DNA of 9,087 nucleotides from an uncultured bacterium (GTDB lineage: Bacteria > Bacillota > Clostridia > Oscillospirales > Oscillospiraceae). The notes under the pieces are model-generated. The model saw only the letters and a list, made by a program, of their open reading frames with translations, was not told the DNA's origin and did no database searches. A program made the translations under genes and the position numbers. The stretch is taken from positions 1 through 9,087 of the forward strand of contig CASEKM010000043.1 in assembly GCA_949288405.1 (NCBI GenBank), read 5' to 3'. Below are positions 1 through 5,731 of the stretch, one piece after another (positions within the stretch are counted from its first letter, which is position 1; each line of letters opens with the position of its first letter).

Positions 1-17
1 TTGCCCCTCCCGCCCAG

Positions 18-203
18 GCCCCCTTGTAAAAGGGGGCTGTCGCCGCCGTCAGGCGGTGACTGGGGGATTCCGTTGAGCAAAAAGTTTTCGTTAGTCGGAA
101 TCCCTCCACCGCCTTCGGCGGTCATCACCATCCCTTTTGTCCCGTTGGGACATTCCCCCTTAATAAGGGGAATCGTCCCTCCCTTTCACAAGGGAGGCTT
201 TTA
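18..203. repeat. Cluster of palindromic intergenic repeats
   Basis: At least six inverted repeats are packed into this stretch. They are 18-37 (8-bp stem, loop gtaa), 39-60 (9-bp stem with one G-T pair, loop gtca), an imperfect pair 61-71/97-108, 108-122 (6-bp stem), 139-151 (5-bp stem), 152-173 (7-bp stem) and 178-197 (8-bp stem, loop tcac) followed by cTTTTA. The layout, with runs of C and G flanking A/T-rich loops, resembles the multi-copy palindromic elements scattered between genes in Oscillospiraceae. That likeness is from memory and not checked. The last hairpin plus its short T-run could act as a weak plus-strand terminator. The open frame that can be drawn through here (1-225) is rich in Pro and Gly and looks like an artefact of the repeats. 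Confidence 0.7.
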
Positions 204-286
204 TACAGCGCCCTTAACTGAATGATATTGCGCTTAGCGACGGATGAGGGGAACGGTTCTGGTTACGAGGGCAGACCCTTTCAACC

Positions 287-368
287 GTAGGGGCGCACAG
301 TGTGCGCCCGCGGGCCGGCCAGTGTCCGGCCCCTACTCCCTTTGTAGGGCGCGACGACCCGGCGCGCC
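287..368. repeat. Compound GC-rich palindromic repeat
   Basis: An outer 8-bp inverted repeat, GTAGGGGC (287-294) and GCCCCTAC (329-336), encloses two hairpins. The first has GGGCGCAC at 291-298 and its complement at 302-309 (3-nt loop). The second has GGCCGG at 313-318 and CCGGCC at 326-331 (7-nt loop). A second GTAGGGCGCG block follows at 344-353 and pairs GGCGCG (348-353) with CGCGCC (363-368). It is non-coding by appearance and looks like a short interspersed element of the REP/MITE type without its own transposase. Its mobility or function cannot be judged from one copy. Confidence 0.6.
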
Positions 369-428
369 TTCCCCCGCTCGAGTATGAAAAGGTGCGATTT
401 TTGCCAGGAGGTTGTTCTACAAACCGGG

Positions 429-445
429 GCGAAACGCAGTTTCGC
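429..445. repeat. Perfect 7-bp hairpin downstream of flavoprotein gene
   Basis: GCGAAAC and GTTTCGC are separated by a 3-nt loop, 16 nt after the stop codon of the minus-strand flavoprotein gene. The position suits a transcription end, but no T-run follows on either strand, so it is not a textbook intrinsic terminator. It may instead be part of a repeat that continues to about 486. Confidence 0.5.
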
Positions 446-459
446 ACAAAGTTCTTTTG

Positions 460-485
460 CTTACGTTTCTTTCAGGAAAAGTAAG
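460..485. repeat. Hairpin overlapping the 3' end of the flavoprotein gene
   Basis: Plus-strand CTTACGTTTC (460-469) pairs at nine of ten positions with GAAAAGTAAG (476-485) around a 6-nt loop. The flavoprotein stop codon (461-463) lies inside the hairpin. A similar sequence, gttcttttgcttac followed by a matching arm, is familiar to me as a multi-copy intergenic motif in gut Clostridia (recollection, not checked). If so, the repeat supplies the final codons of the gene. Confidence 0.45.
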
Positions 486-1702
486 GCGCCCTCACCGGCG
501 GCCCGGCCGGTGGCCCAGGCGATCTGCAGGTTGAAGCCCCCGGTGTAGGCGTCCACGTCGATGAGCTCCCCGGCGAAGAACAGGCCTGCGACCTTTTTCG
601 ACTCCATGGTCTTGGGGTCGATCTCCCCGGTCTTGACGCCGCCGGAGGTGACGATGGCCTCGGCGATGGGCCGGGGCCCCCGGATGGGGACGGTCAGCCC
701 CTTGAGGGTCTCCAGCAGGCGGCGGCGCTCCCCGCGGGTCAGGTCGTGGGCCTTCTTGTCCGGCGAGATCCCCGCCAGCTCCAGCACCACCGGGATCATC
801 AGCCGGGGGACCAGGGAGGCGGCCACGTTCTGCAGATCCCGGTTGGCCTGCTCGGTGAGCTCCCGCACCAGGCGGGCGTCCAGCTTCTCCTCGTCCAGGG
901 CGGGCTTCAGGTCGATGACCGCCCGGTACTGGTCCCTCTCATAGTCCCGCAGGTGGGCGCTGGCGCTGAGCACCAGGGGGCCGGACAGGCCGAAGTGGGT
1001 GAACAGCAGCTCCCCCTGCTCCTGGAACAGCACCTTGTTCTTCCGGTTCTTCACCTTCAAGACCACATTTTTCAGGGACAGGCCCTGCATTCTGGGACAC
1101 AGGTCCCCCTCCGTCTCCAGGGGGACCAGGGAGGGCCGGATCTCGGTCACCGTGTGTCCCAGGGCCCGGGCCAGCTCATACCCGTCTCCGGTGGAGCCGG
1201 TCCCCGGATAGGAGGCGCCGCCGGTGGCCAGGACCACCGCGCTGCAGGGGTACTCCCCGTGCTCGCCGGCCACACCGGACACGGCGCCGTCCCGGGTGAG
1301 GACCCGGGAGACCCGGTCCTCCAGCACCCGCACCCGGCTGCGGCGCAGGGCGTGGGCCAGGGCGTCGATGATGTCCGCCGCCCGGTCCGACTGGGGGAAC
1401 ACCCGGTTCCCCCGCTCTACCTTCAGCGGGACGCCGGCCTGCTGAAAAAAGTCCTCCACCCAGGCCGGCGGAGTGCGCTCCATGGCGCTGTAGAGGAAGC
1501 GGCTGTTCCGGGGCGTGTGGTCCAGCACCTCCTGCACGGAGCAGTGGTTGGTCACGTTGCACCGGCCCTTGCCGGTGATATACAACTTCCGGCCCAGCTT
1601 CTGGTTGCGCTCCAGCAGGACCACGGAGGCCCCGCGCTCAGCGGCGGTGAGGGCGGCCAGCATGCCGGCCGCCCCTCCGCCTACCACGATCACATCAGCC
1701 AT
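461..1702 (-). CDS. NAD(P)/FAD-dependent oxidoreductase, HI0933/BaiN-like family
   Basis: This is a 413-residue cytosolic flavoprotein of the HI0933 family (relatives are named YtfP, BaiN or 'aminoacetone oxidase family'). The N-terminus carries the FAD-binding Rossmann signature, GGGAAG at residues 8-13 with an acidic residue (E31) ending the second strand. The family motif GKGRCN is at 44-49. The C-terminal FAD-contacting part holds SGGVKTGEIDP (353-363), FAGE (376-379) and GGFNLQIAWATG (388-399). The length is normal for the family. The substrate is not known: the BaiN name comes from proposed bile-acid reduction in one clostridial strain, and most homologues are uncharacterised, so no bile-acid role is claimed. 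The start lies 6 nt after the regulator gene's stop, and the upstream ribosome site is weak, which suggests translational coupling. The last residues (LLFLKET) lie in sequence that looks like an intergenic repeat. Confidence 0.93.
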   Translation of the reverse strand: MADVIVVGGGAAGMLAALTAAERGASVVLLERNQKLGRKLYITGKGRCNVTNHCSVQEVLDHTPRNSRFLYSAMERTPPAWVEDFFQQAGVPLKVERGNRVFPQSDRAADIIDALAHALRRSRVRVLEDRVSRVLTRDGAVSGVAGEHGEYPCSAVVLATGGASYPGTGSTGDGYELARALGHTVTEIRPSLVPLETEGDLCPRMQGLSLKNVVLKVKNRKNKVLFQEQGELLFTHFGLSGPLVLSASAHLRDYERDQYRAVIDLKPALDEEKLDARLVRELTEQANRDLQNVAASLVPRLMIPVVLELAGISPDKKAHDLTRGERRRLLETLKGLTVPIRGPRPIAEAIVTSGGVKTGEIDPKTMESKKVAGLFFAGELIDVDAYTGGFNLQIAWATGRAAGEGALLFLKET

Positions 1703-1708
1703 ACGCGC

Positions 1709-2614
1709 TCATTCCAGCGTCTTTTCATACACGCCGTACTCCTCCCAGATCTTCTCCAGGCTCTCAAAGGTCTTGGACAGGTCCTCGTTCTTCTTCCGGC
1801 TCACCGCCACCAGCAGGGCGTTCACCAGGCTGAGGGGGGCCACCAGGGAGTCCACGAAGGAGGCCATGTCGCTGCGGGCCTTGAGGGTGTACTGGGCAAT
1901 GGAGGCCAGGGGGGACACCTCGCTGTCGGTGATGGCCACCGTGGTGGCGCCCCGGTCCCGGGCAAAGCTCATGGCCTGGACCGCCCGGCTGGAGTACCGG
2001 GGGAAGCTGATGCCGATGACCACGTCCTCCTCCCCCACCCGCAGCAGGCTCTCCAGCACCTCGCTGACGGTGTTGGCGGCGATCATCACCACATTGTCAA
2101 AGAGGAGGTTGAAATAGAACCCCATGAAGGTGGCGATGGCCGCCGAGGAGCGCAGGCCGATGATATAGATCCGCTTGGCGTTCACGATGGCGTCCGCGGC
2201 CCGGTCGAAGCTCTCCCGGTCGATCTCCTCCAGGGTGAGGCGGATCTTGTCGATATCTGACTGGAGGACCATGTCCAGCACGTCCTGGTCCCCCATGCGG
2301 TCGTTGGCCACCTCGATGCGCTGCACCGAGGTGAGCCGGTTCCGGATCATCTTTTGCAGGGAACGCTGCATGCTGGGGTAGCCGTCATACCCCAGCTCCG
2401 CGGCAAAGCGGACCACCGTGGACTCGCTCACGTTGACCCGCTTCCCCAGCTTGCTGGCCGTCATAAAGGCGGCCTTGTCATAGGACTCCAAGATATAGTT
2501 GGCGATCCGCTTCTGTCCCTTGGAAAAGGTATCCATGTTTTCATGGATCAGAGCCAAAATATCCCGATTCATGTGTTCGATCATCTCCTGACGGAGCCCC
2601 CGCGACGGGGCCAT
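1709..2614 (-). CDS. MurR/RpiR family transcriptional regulator
   Basis: This 301-residue protein has the two-part RpiR layout. An N-terminal helix-turn-helix domain (about 15-90) contains the typical stretch SKGQKRIANYIL (31-42) and the recognition region SESTVVRFAAELGYDGYP (63-80). A SIS sugar-phosphate-binding domain (about 130-265) has GLRSSA (153-158) and GISFPRYSSR (201-210), the Ser-rich phosphate-binding loops. Family members sense phosphosugars and control sugar or amino-sugar genes, but the ligand here cannot be told and no sugar genes are adjacent. The ATG at 2614 has AGGAAGG 5 nt upstream. In-frame ATGs at 2584 and 2572 (after AGGAG) are alternatives and would fit homologues that begin near MNRDILAL. 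It probably forms a two-gene unit with the flavoprotein gene downstream, and its promoter carries two palindromes that look like its own operators. Confidence 0.95.
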   Translation of the reverse strand: MAPSRGLRQEMIEHMNRDILALIHENMDTFSKGQKRIANYILESYDKAAFMTASKLGKRVNVSESTVVRFAAELGYDGYPSMQRSLQKMIRNRLTSVQRIEVANDRMGDQDVLDMVLQSDIDKIRLTLEEIDRESFDRAADAIVNAKRIYIIGLRSSAAIATFMGFYFNLLFDNVVMIAANTVSEVLESLLRVGEEDVVIGISFPRYSSRAVQAMSFARDRGATTVAITDSEVSPLASIAQYTLKARSDMASFVDSLVAPLSLVNALLVAVSRKKNEDLSKTFESLEKIWEEYGVYEKTLE

Positions 2615-2631
2615 TCTTTCCTTCCTGCCCT

Positions 2632-2660
2632 ATGATAACGGTTTCCCGCCAAAAATGCAA
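2632..2660 (-). promoter_or_regulatory. Predicted sigma-A promoter of the RpiR-type regulator
   Basis: On the minus strand, TTGCAT (2655-2660) and TATCAT (2632-2637) are 17 bp apart. The -10 matches consensus at 5 of 6 positions; the -35 only at its TTG. The -35 lies within the right-hand arm of the operator-like palindrome 2656-2672, so a bound regulator would block polymerase. The expected start (near 2625) leaves about 10 nt of leader, just enough for the AGGAAGG before the ATG at 2614. Confidence 0.55.
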
Positions 2661-2672
2661 GTCAATTTTGCA
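2656..2672. promoter_or_regulatory. Operator-like palindrome, copy 1 (TGCAA-N7-TTGCA)
   Basis: A 17-bp inverted repeat with perfect 5-bp arms and a 7-bp spacer, overlapping the predicted -35 of the regulator gene. The same pattern recurs exactly 34 bp away (centre to centre). Palindromes of about this size are typical targets of RpiR-type dimers, so autoregulation is the natural inference. Confidence 0.6.
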
Positions 2673-2689
2673 GGATTTTCACCATTCCT

Positions 2690-2706
2690 TGCAAAACCGG
2701 CTTGCA
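2690..2706. promoter_or_regulatory. Operator-like palindrome, copy 2 (TGCAA-N7-TTGCA)
   Basis: This is the second 17-bp site with the same arms and spacer length as 2656-2672 but a different spacer sequence. It lies upstream of the -35 and is separated from copy 1 by another 17 bp. Arms conserved with spacers that differ argue for a protein-binding site rather than a simple duplication. Confidence 0.6.
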
Positions 2707-2748
2707 TCTTGGGTTAAATCTATGTAGTTTTCAGGCGGGACCGCCCGG

Positions 2749-3468
2749 TCACAGGCCGCTCTCCCGCCGCAGCAGGGCCAGCTCCTCCCCGGTCAGCGGC
2801 CGCCACCGGCCCGGCTTCAGGCTCCGGTCCAGCCACAGGCCCCCCTCCCGGACGCGCTTGAGCCGCCGCACCTCCAGGCCCGCCTGGGCGCACATGCGCC
2901 GCACCTGGCGGTTCTTCCCCTGGCAGATGACCACGGACAGCTGGGTGACCTCCCCGGAGGTCCTCCCCCGCCGCACCCGGGCCGGAGCCAGGGGCTCCCC
3001 GTCCAGCTCCATGGGGCCGGAGAGGATGGGCAGGGCCCGATCCACGTCCCCGGCCACCCACACCAGGTACTCCTTCTCCACCTGGTGGCTGGGATGGAGC
3101 AGGGCGTGGGTCAGCGCCCCGTCGTCGGTCATCAGCAGCAGCCCCTCCGAGTCCAGGTCCAGCCGCCCCACCGGCCACACCCGGCGGCCGCAGCCGGACA
3201 CCAGGGCGGCCACCGTCCTTCTGCCCTTCTCGTCGGACAGGGTGGTCACATAGCCCCGGGGCTTGTGGAGCATCAGATAGGTGCGCCCCTCTTCACGGCG
3301 AAGGGGCACGCCGTCCACCTCCACCCGGTCCCGGTCCAGGTCGGCACGGTCCCCCAGCTGGGCGGGGCGGCCGTTCACCGTCACCCGCCCGGCGGAGATC
3401 CATGCCTCCGCCGTCCGCCGGGAGGCCAGCCCGCAGGCGGAGATCAATTTTTGCAGCCGCTCCTCCAT
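2749..3468 (-). CDS. rluB: rRNA pseudouridine synthase, RsuA/RluB type
   Basis: This enzyme converts uridine to pseudouridine in ribosomal RNA. Its place in this gene neighbourhood points to the RluB type (23S rRNA, position 2605 in E. coli numbering), though the exact target is not proven by sequence. From the ATG at 3468 it is 239 residues, the family's usual size. An N-terminal S4 RNA-binding domain (about 1-48, with SRRTAEAWISAGRVTVNG) is followed by the catalytic domain with GRLDLDSEGLLLMT (101-114), in which D104 is the catalytic aspartate, and the conserved QGKNRQVRRM (183-192). The frame stays open upstream to 3570, but that extension overlaps dacF and is Pro/Ala-rich. The 3468 start has AGAGGAGG about 9 nt upstream and begins directly at the S4 domain. 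It lies 23 nt after dacF, so it is probably the last gene of that operon. No clear terminator follows. Confidence 0.94.
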   Translation of the reverse strand: MEERLQKLISACGLASRRTAEAWISAGRVTVNGRPAQLGDRADLDRDRVEVDGVPLRREEGRTYLMLHKPRGYVTTLSDEKGRRTVAALVSGCGRRVWPVGRLDLDSEGLLLMTDDGALTHALLHPSHQVEKEYLVWVAGDVDRALPILSGPMELDGEPLAPARVRRGRTSGEVTQLSVVICQGKNRQVRRMCAQAGLEVRRLKRVREGGLWLDRSLKPGRWRPLTGEELALLRRESGL

Positions 3469-3491
3469 CCGGGCCGCCTCCTCTCTACCGT

Positions 3492-4592
3492 TCAGTTCCA
3501 AAACCACCCCAGCAGCCGCTGGAGCGGGTTCTGGGGCTCCGCCCTGTTCCGGGGCGCAGCCTGGGCGCACACCAGGGGGACCTCCCCCACCGGCGCACCG
3601 TCCACAAAGGCCCGCAGCACCCCCACCGCCTCCCCCGCGGCCACCGGGGCGGCTAGGGCGGTCCGGTCCAGGAAGAGCTCCGTCTCCAACACCTCCCCCT
3701 CCAGCAGGGGCCAGGCCAGCGTCTCCTGGGCCTGAATTGCTGTAAAGGGGATCAAGCTGTCAACTACCGGGAGGGAGCACACCGCCTCCCCCGCCTGGGC
3801 GGCCTGCTCCAGCCGGCAGGAGGCGAAGCCGTAGTCCAGCAGGGCGGCGTGGTCGGCCCAGTCGTCTGGATCGTTGAGGGTGACGGCGATGAGGGTCATC
3901 CCCTCCCGCTCTGCGGCGGACACCAGGGTCCGGCCCGCCTTCTCCGTGTAGCCGGTCTTCATGCCCACACAGCCCTCGTACCGCCACAGCAGCTTGTTGT
4001 GGTTGGTGAAGGTGCGCCCCTCCAGGGCAATGGAGCGGGTGGACACCATCCGGGCCAGCGTCTCGTGGTCCAGGCAGGCCCGGGCCAGCAGCGCCAGGTC
4101 CCGGGCGGAGGAGAAATGCCCCTCCGCGTTCAGGCCGCTGGGGTTGGCGAAGCGGGTGTTCTCCATGCCCAGCGCCTGGGCCTTCCGGTTCATCTCCCCC
4201 ACAAAGGCCTCCACGCTCCCGCCGCAGAAGCGGGCCACCGCCAGGGCGGCGTCGTTGCCCGAGTTCAGCAGCAGTCCATACAGTAAAGTTTCCAGCTTTA
4301 CAGATTCGCCCGGCCTCAGGTACAGGGCGGAGCCCTCGGTGCGGGTGTCCTCCTCCAGGATGGTCACCTGCTCGTCCAGGCCGCGGCCCGACTCCAGGGC
4401 CACCAGGGCGGTCATCAGCTTGGTGACGCTGGCGATCAGCCGGGGCTGGTCCGCGTTCTGGGCCCAGAGGACCCGGCCGGTGGAGGCCTCCATCAGGACC
4501 GCGGAGGAGGCCGAGGTGCTCACCGCCCGGGCCGCCGGCAGCCCCAGGAAAAACAGGGCGGCGGCCAGCGCCGCCCCCAGGAACCGCTTCAA
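3492..4592 (-). CDS. dacF: D-alanyl-D-alanine carboxypeptidase, DacF-like (peptidase S11)
   Basis: This is a secreted penicillin-binding protein that removes the terminal D-Ala from peptidoglycan stem peptides. Its 366 residues start with a signal peptide (KR at 2-3, a hydrophobic core to about 18, probable cleavage after ARA at 21-23). All three active-site motifs are present: SVTK (55-58, nucleophile S55), SGN (111-113) and KTG (212-214). A beta-rich PBP5-type C-terminal domain (about 265-350) follows, and the protein ends in LQRLLGWFWN, a likely short membrane-anchoring helix. The start is TTG, not ATG: AAGGGGAGG (4601-4609) lies 8 nt before it and no in-frame ATG is available nearby. In Bacillus the DacF/DacB group acts in spore cortex formation, which fits gerW next door. 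An 89-nt gap from gerW, with small inverted repeats at 4656-4677, could hide a sporulation promoter, but I could not identify one. Confidence 0.94.
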   Translation of the reverse strand: MKRFLGAALAAALFFLGLPAARAVSTSASSAVLMEASTGRVLWAQNADQPRLIASVTKLMTALVALESGRGLDEQVTILEEDTRTEGSALYLRPGESVKLETLLYGLLLNSGNDAALAVARFCGGSVEAFVGEMNRKAQALGMENTRFANPSGLNAEGHFSSARDLALLARACLDHETLARMVSTRSIALEGRTFTNHNKLLWRYEGCVGMKTGYTEKAGRTLVSAAEREGMTLIAVTLNDPDDWADHAALLDYGFASCRLEQAAQAGEAVCSLPVVDSLIPFTAIQAQETLAWPLLEGEVLETELFLDRTALAAPVAAGEAVGVLRAFVDGAPVGEVPLVCAQAAPRNRAEPQNPLQRLLGWFWN

Positions 4593-4600
4593 ATCCCATC

Positions 4601-4609
4601 CCTCCCCTT
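4601..4609 (-). promoter_or_regulatory. Strong ribosome binding site fixing a TTG start for dacF
   Basis: Minus-strand AAGGGGAGG sits 8 nt from TTG (4590-4592). The ATG at 4599 is in another frame, so the spacing and the signal-peptide reading frame both select the TTG. Confidence 0.8.
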
Positions 4610-4681
4610 CGGGTTCATGGGATCAGCATACCCGGATGGCCGCCCTTTCTTTCCTGAAACAGCTTGGAAAGTGTTTCCGCC

Positions 4682-5095
4682 TTACAGGAGCTCATCCTCC
4701 TGGGATTTCTTCTCCTGCTGCTTCTCCAGGAAGGCGGTGACCTTGTCCACCACCTCGGGGACGGCCTCGATCACCCGGTCCACCGTGGTGGCCGGTCCGG
4801 GGACCACAGGCAGCAGCCTCACGCTCTCCCCCCGGATGATGAGGAAGGCCACCGGCTCCAGCTTGGCCCCGGCGCCGCTGCCCCCGCCGAAGCTGTTCTC
4901 CTGCTCCGGCTTCTGGTTCTTGGTGACAAAGTCGCTCCCCCCGCTGGCGATGCCGAAGGACAGGCGGGAGACGGGGATCAGGGTCACCTCCCCCGTCTGG
5001 ATGGGGGTGCCGATGATGGTGTTGGCGTCCACCATGGTGCGGATCTTCTCCATGGCGGTGCCCATGAGATCATTTAAGGGGTGCTGTTTTTCCAT
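4682..5095 (-). CDS. gerW: GerW (YtfJ) family sporulation protein
   Basis: This 137-residue soluble protein has the family's hallmark stretches: HPLNDLMGTAMEKI near the N-terminus (5-18), MVDANTIIGTPI (21-32), PVSRLSFGIASGGSDF (41-56), the glycine loop FGGGSGAG (69-76) and a hydrophobic PVAFLIIRG strand (81-89). An amphipathic, charged C-terminal helix follows. In Bacillus subtilis the homologue is made in the forespore and is needed for normal L-alanine-triggered germination; the molecular activity is not established. The ATG comes 3 nt after the stop of the DUF2953 gene, as ytfI-ytfJ are paired in Bacillus, with AAAGGCGG in the preceding gene as a plausible ribosome site. Its presence is good evidence that the host makes spores. 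Confidence 0.96.
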   Translation of the reverse strand: MEKQHPLNDLMGTAMEKIRTMVDANTIIGTPIQTGEVTLIPVSRLSFGIASGGSDFVTKNQKPEQENSFGGGSGAGAKLEPVAFLIIRGESVRLLPVVPGPATTVDRVIEAVPEVVDKVTAFLEKQQEKKSQEDELL

Positions 5096-5098
5096 CGT

Positions 5099-5731
5099 TT
5101 ATGCCGCCTTTCTCTGCCGCGTCCCCGCGGCCTTTTCTTGTTTTCTTACCTCCAGAAGGATCTTCAGGCACTTGGGCCCGTACCGCAGCCCCAGCCACAG
5201 CAGCTGCCCGGCGGTCAGGGACAGGGACGCGCTCCCGTACAGGGCGGGGGCGGTCCGGGTGAAGTCCGCCAACACGCGGACCCGGCCGTCCTGGATGTGG
5301 AGGGCCTCCACCGCCGGCTGCCACACGCTCCCCAGCAGGACGCTGACCTGTCCGTACCGCTCCGCCGTCTCCGAGGGATCGGGGGCCCCCACCAGGATCT
5401 CCAGGCGCAGGGCGTCCACCTGGAGCCGCCGCCGGAGCTGTCCGGCCCCCTCCAGGGCCACCGGGAGCAGCCGGCGGGCCAGCCGGAAGAGCAGCTCCGG
5501 GGAGAGGGCTGCAGTCCCCTTCTCCTCCCCCTTGGCCTTGGCGGGCTTCGCCGCGGGCTCTGCCGTCCGCTTCTTGGTCCGCTCCTTCCGGGGGTAGAGC
5601 TGCCACCGCAGCCCCCCCACCCGAAGCCACAGGCCCGCGGACCGGGGGGTGTACTCCCCCCTCACGCCCAGCCTGGTGCGGCCCAGCAGGGCCAGGACCG
5701 CCAGCAGGGCCAGAAATACGCCCCAGATCAT
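5099..5731 (-). CDS. DUF2953 domain-containing protein (YtfI-like)
   Basis: The protein is 210 residues from the ATG at 5731. It has one N-terminal membrane segment (about 2-17, WGVFLALLAVLALL), a Lys/Ala/Glu-rich linker (about 48-72) and a C-terminal region with PALYGSASLSLTAG and LGLRYGPKCLKILLEVRKQ, typical of DUF2953 proteins. These are found in spore-formers directly before gerW; the function is unknown, although in Bacillus the pair belongs to the sporulation genes. The frame is open further upstream, to 6160, but that part lies wholly over scpB. The chosen start overlaps the scpB stop as ATGA (5728-5731) and has GGAGGAG 5 nt upstream, so translation is probably coupled to scpB. The family assignment rests mainly on position, size, the N-terminal anchor and the tail sequence. 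Confidence 0.85.
   Translation of the reverse strand: MIWGVFLALLAVLALLGRTRLGVRGEYTPRSAGLWLRVGGLRWQLYPRKERTKKRTAEPAAKPAKAKGEEKGTAALSPELLFRLARRLLPVALEGAGQLRRRLQVDALRLEILVGAPDPSETAERYGQVSVLLGSVWQPAVEALHIQDGRVRVLADFTRTAPALYGSASLSLTAGQLLWLGLRYGPKCLKILLEVRKQEKAAGTRQRKAA

Noticed and set aside
18..203. CRISPR array
   Set aside because: The palindromes differ from one another and there is no regular repeat-spacer period.
1..225. Plus-strand 74-codon frame at the left edge
   Set aside because: It is composed of hairpin repeats, has no ribosome site, and is Pro-rich and without any family likeness.
461..1702. Bile-acid reductase assignment from the BaiN name
   Set aside because: The family is broad and mostly uncharacterised, and no other bile-acid genes are in the window.
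746..2260. Long plus-strand open frame of 504 codons
   Set aside because: It runs antisense across two well-supported genes and is rich in Gly, His and Gln in a low-complexity way. High GC at third positions of the real genes removes stops on the opposite strand.
2737..2748. Terminator after rluB (GGCGG-TC-CCGCC)
   Set aside because: The loop is too short for the full stem and no T-run follows, so it cannot be called an intrinsic terminator.
3469..3570. 34-residue N-terminal extension of rluB
   Set aside because: It overlaps dacF, is Pro/Ala-rich, and the internal ATG at 3468 has a strong ribosome site and starts at the S4 domain.
3760..4599. Minus-strand open frame with an ATG start overlapping dacF
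   Set aside because: The product is a Gly/Pro/Arg-rich shadow. The alternative frame from the TTG at 4592 has a signal peptide and all three S11 peptidase motifs.
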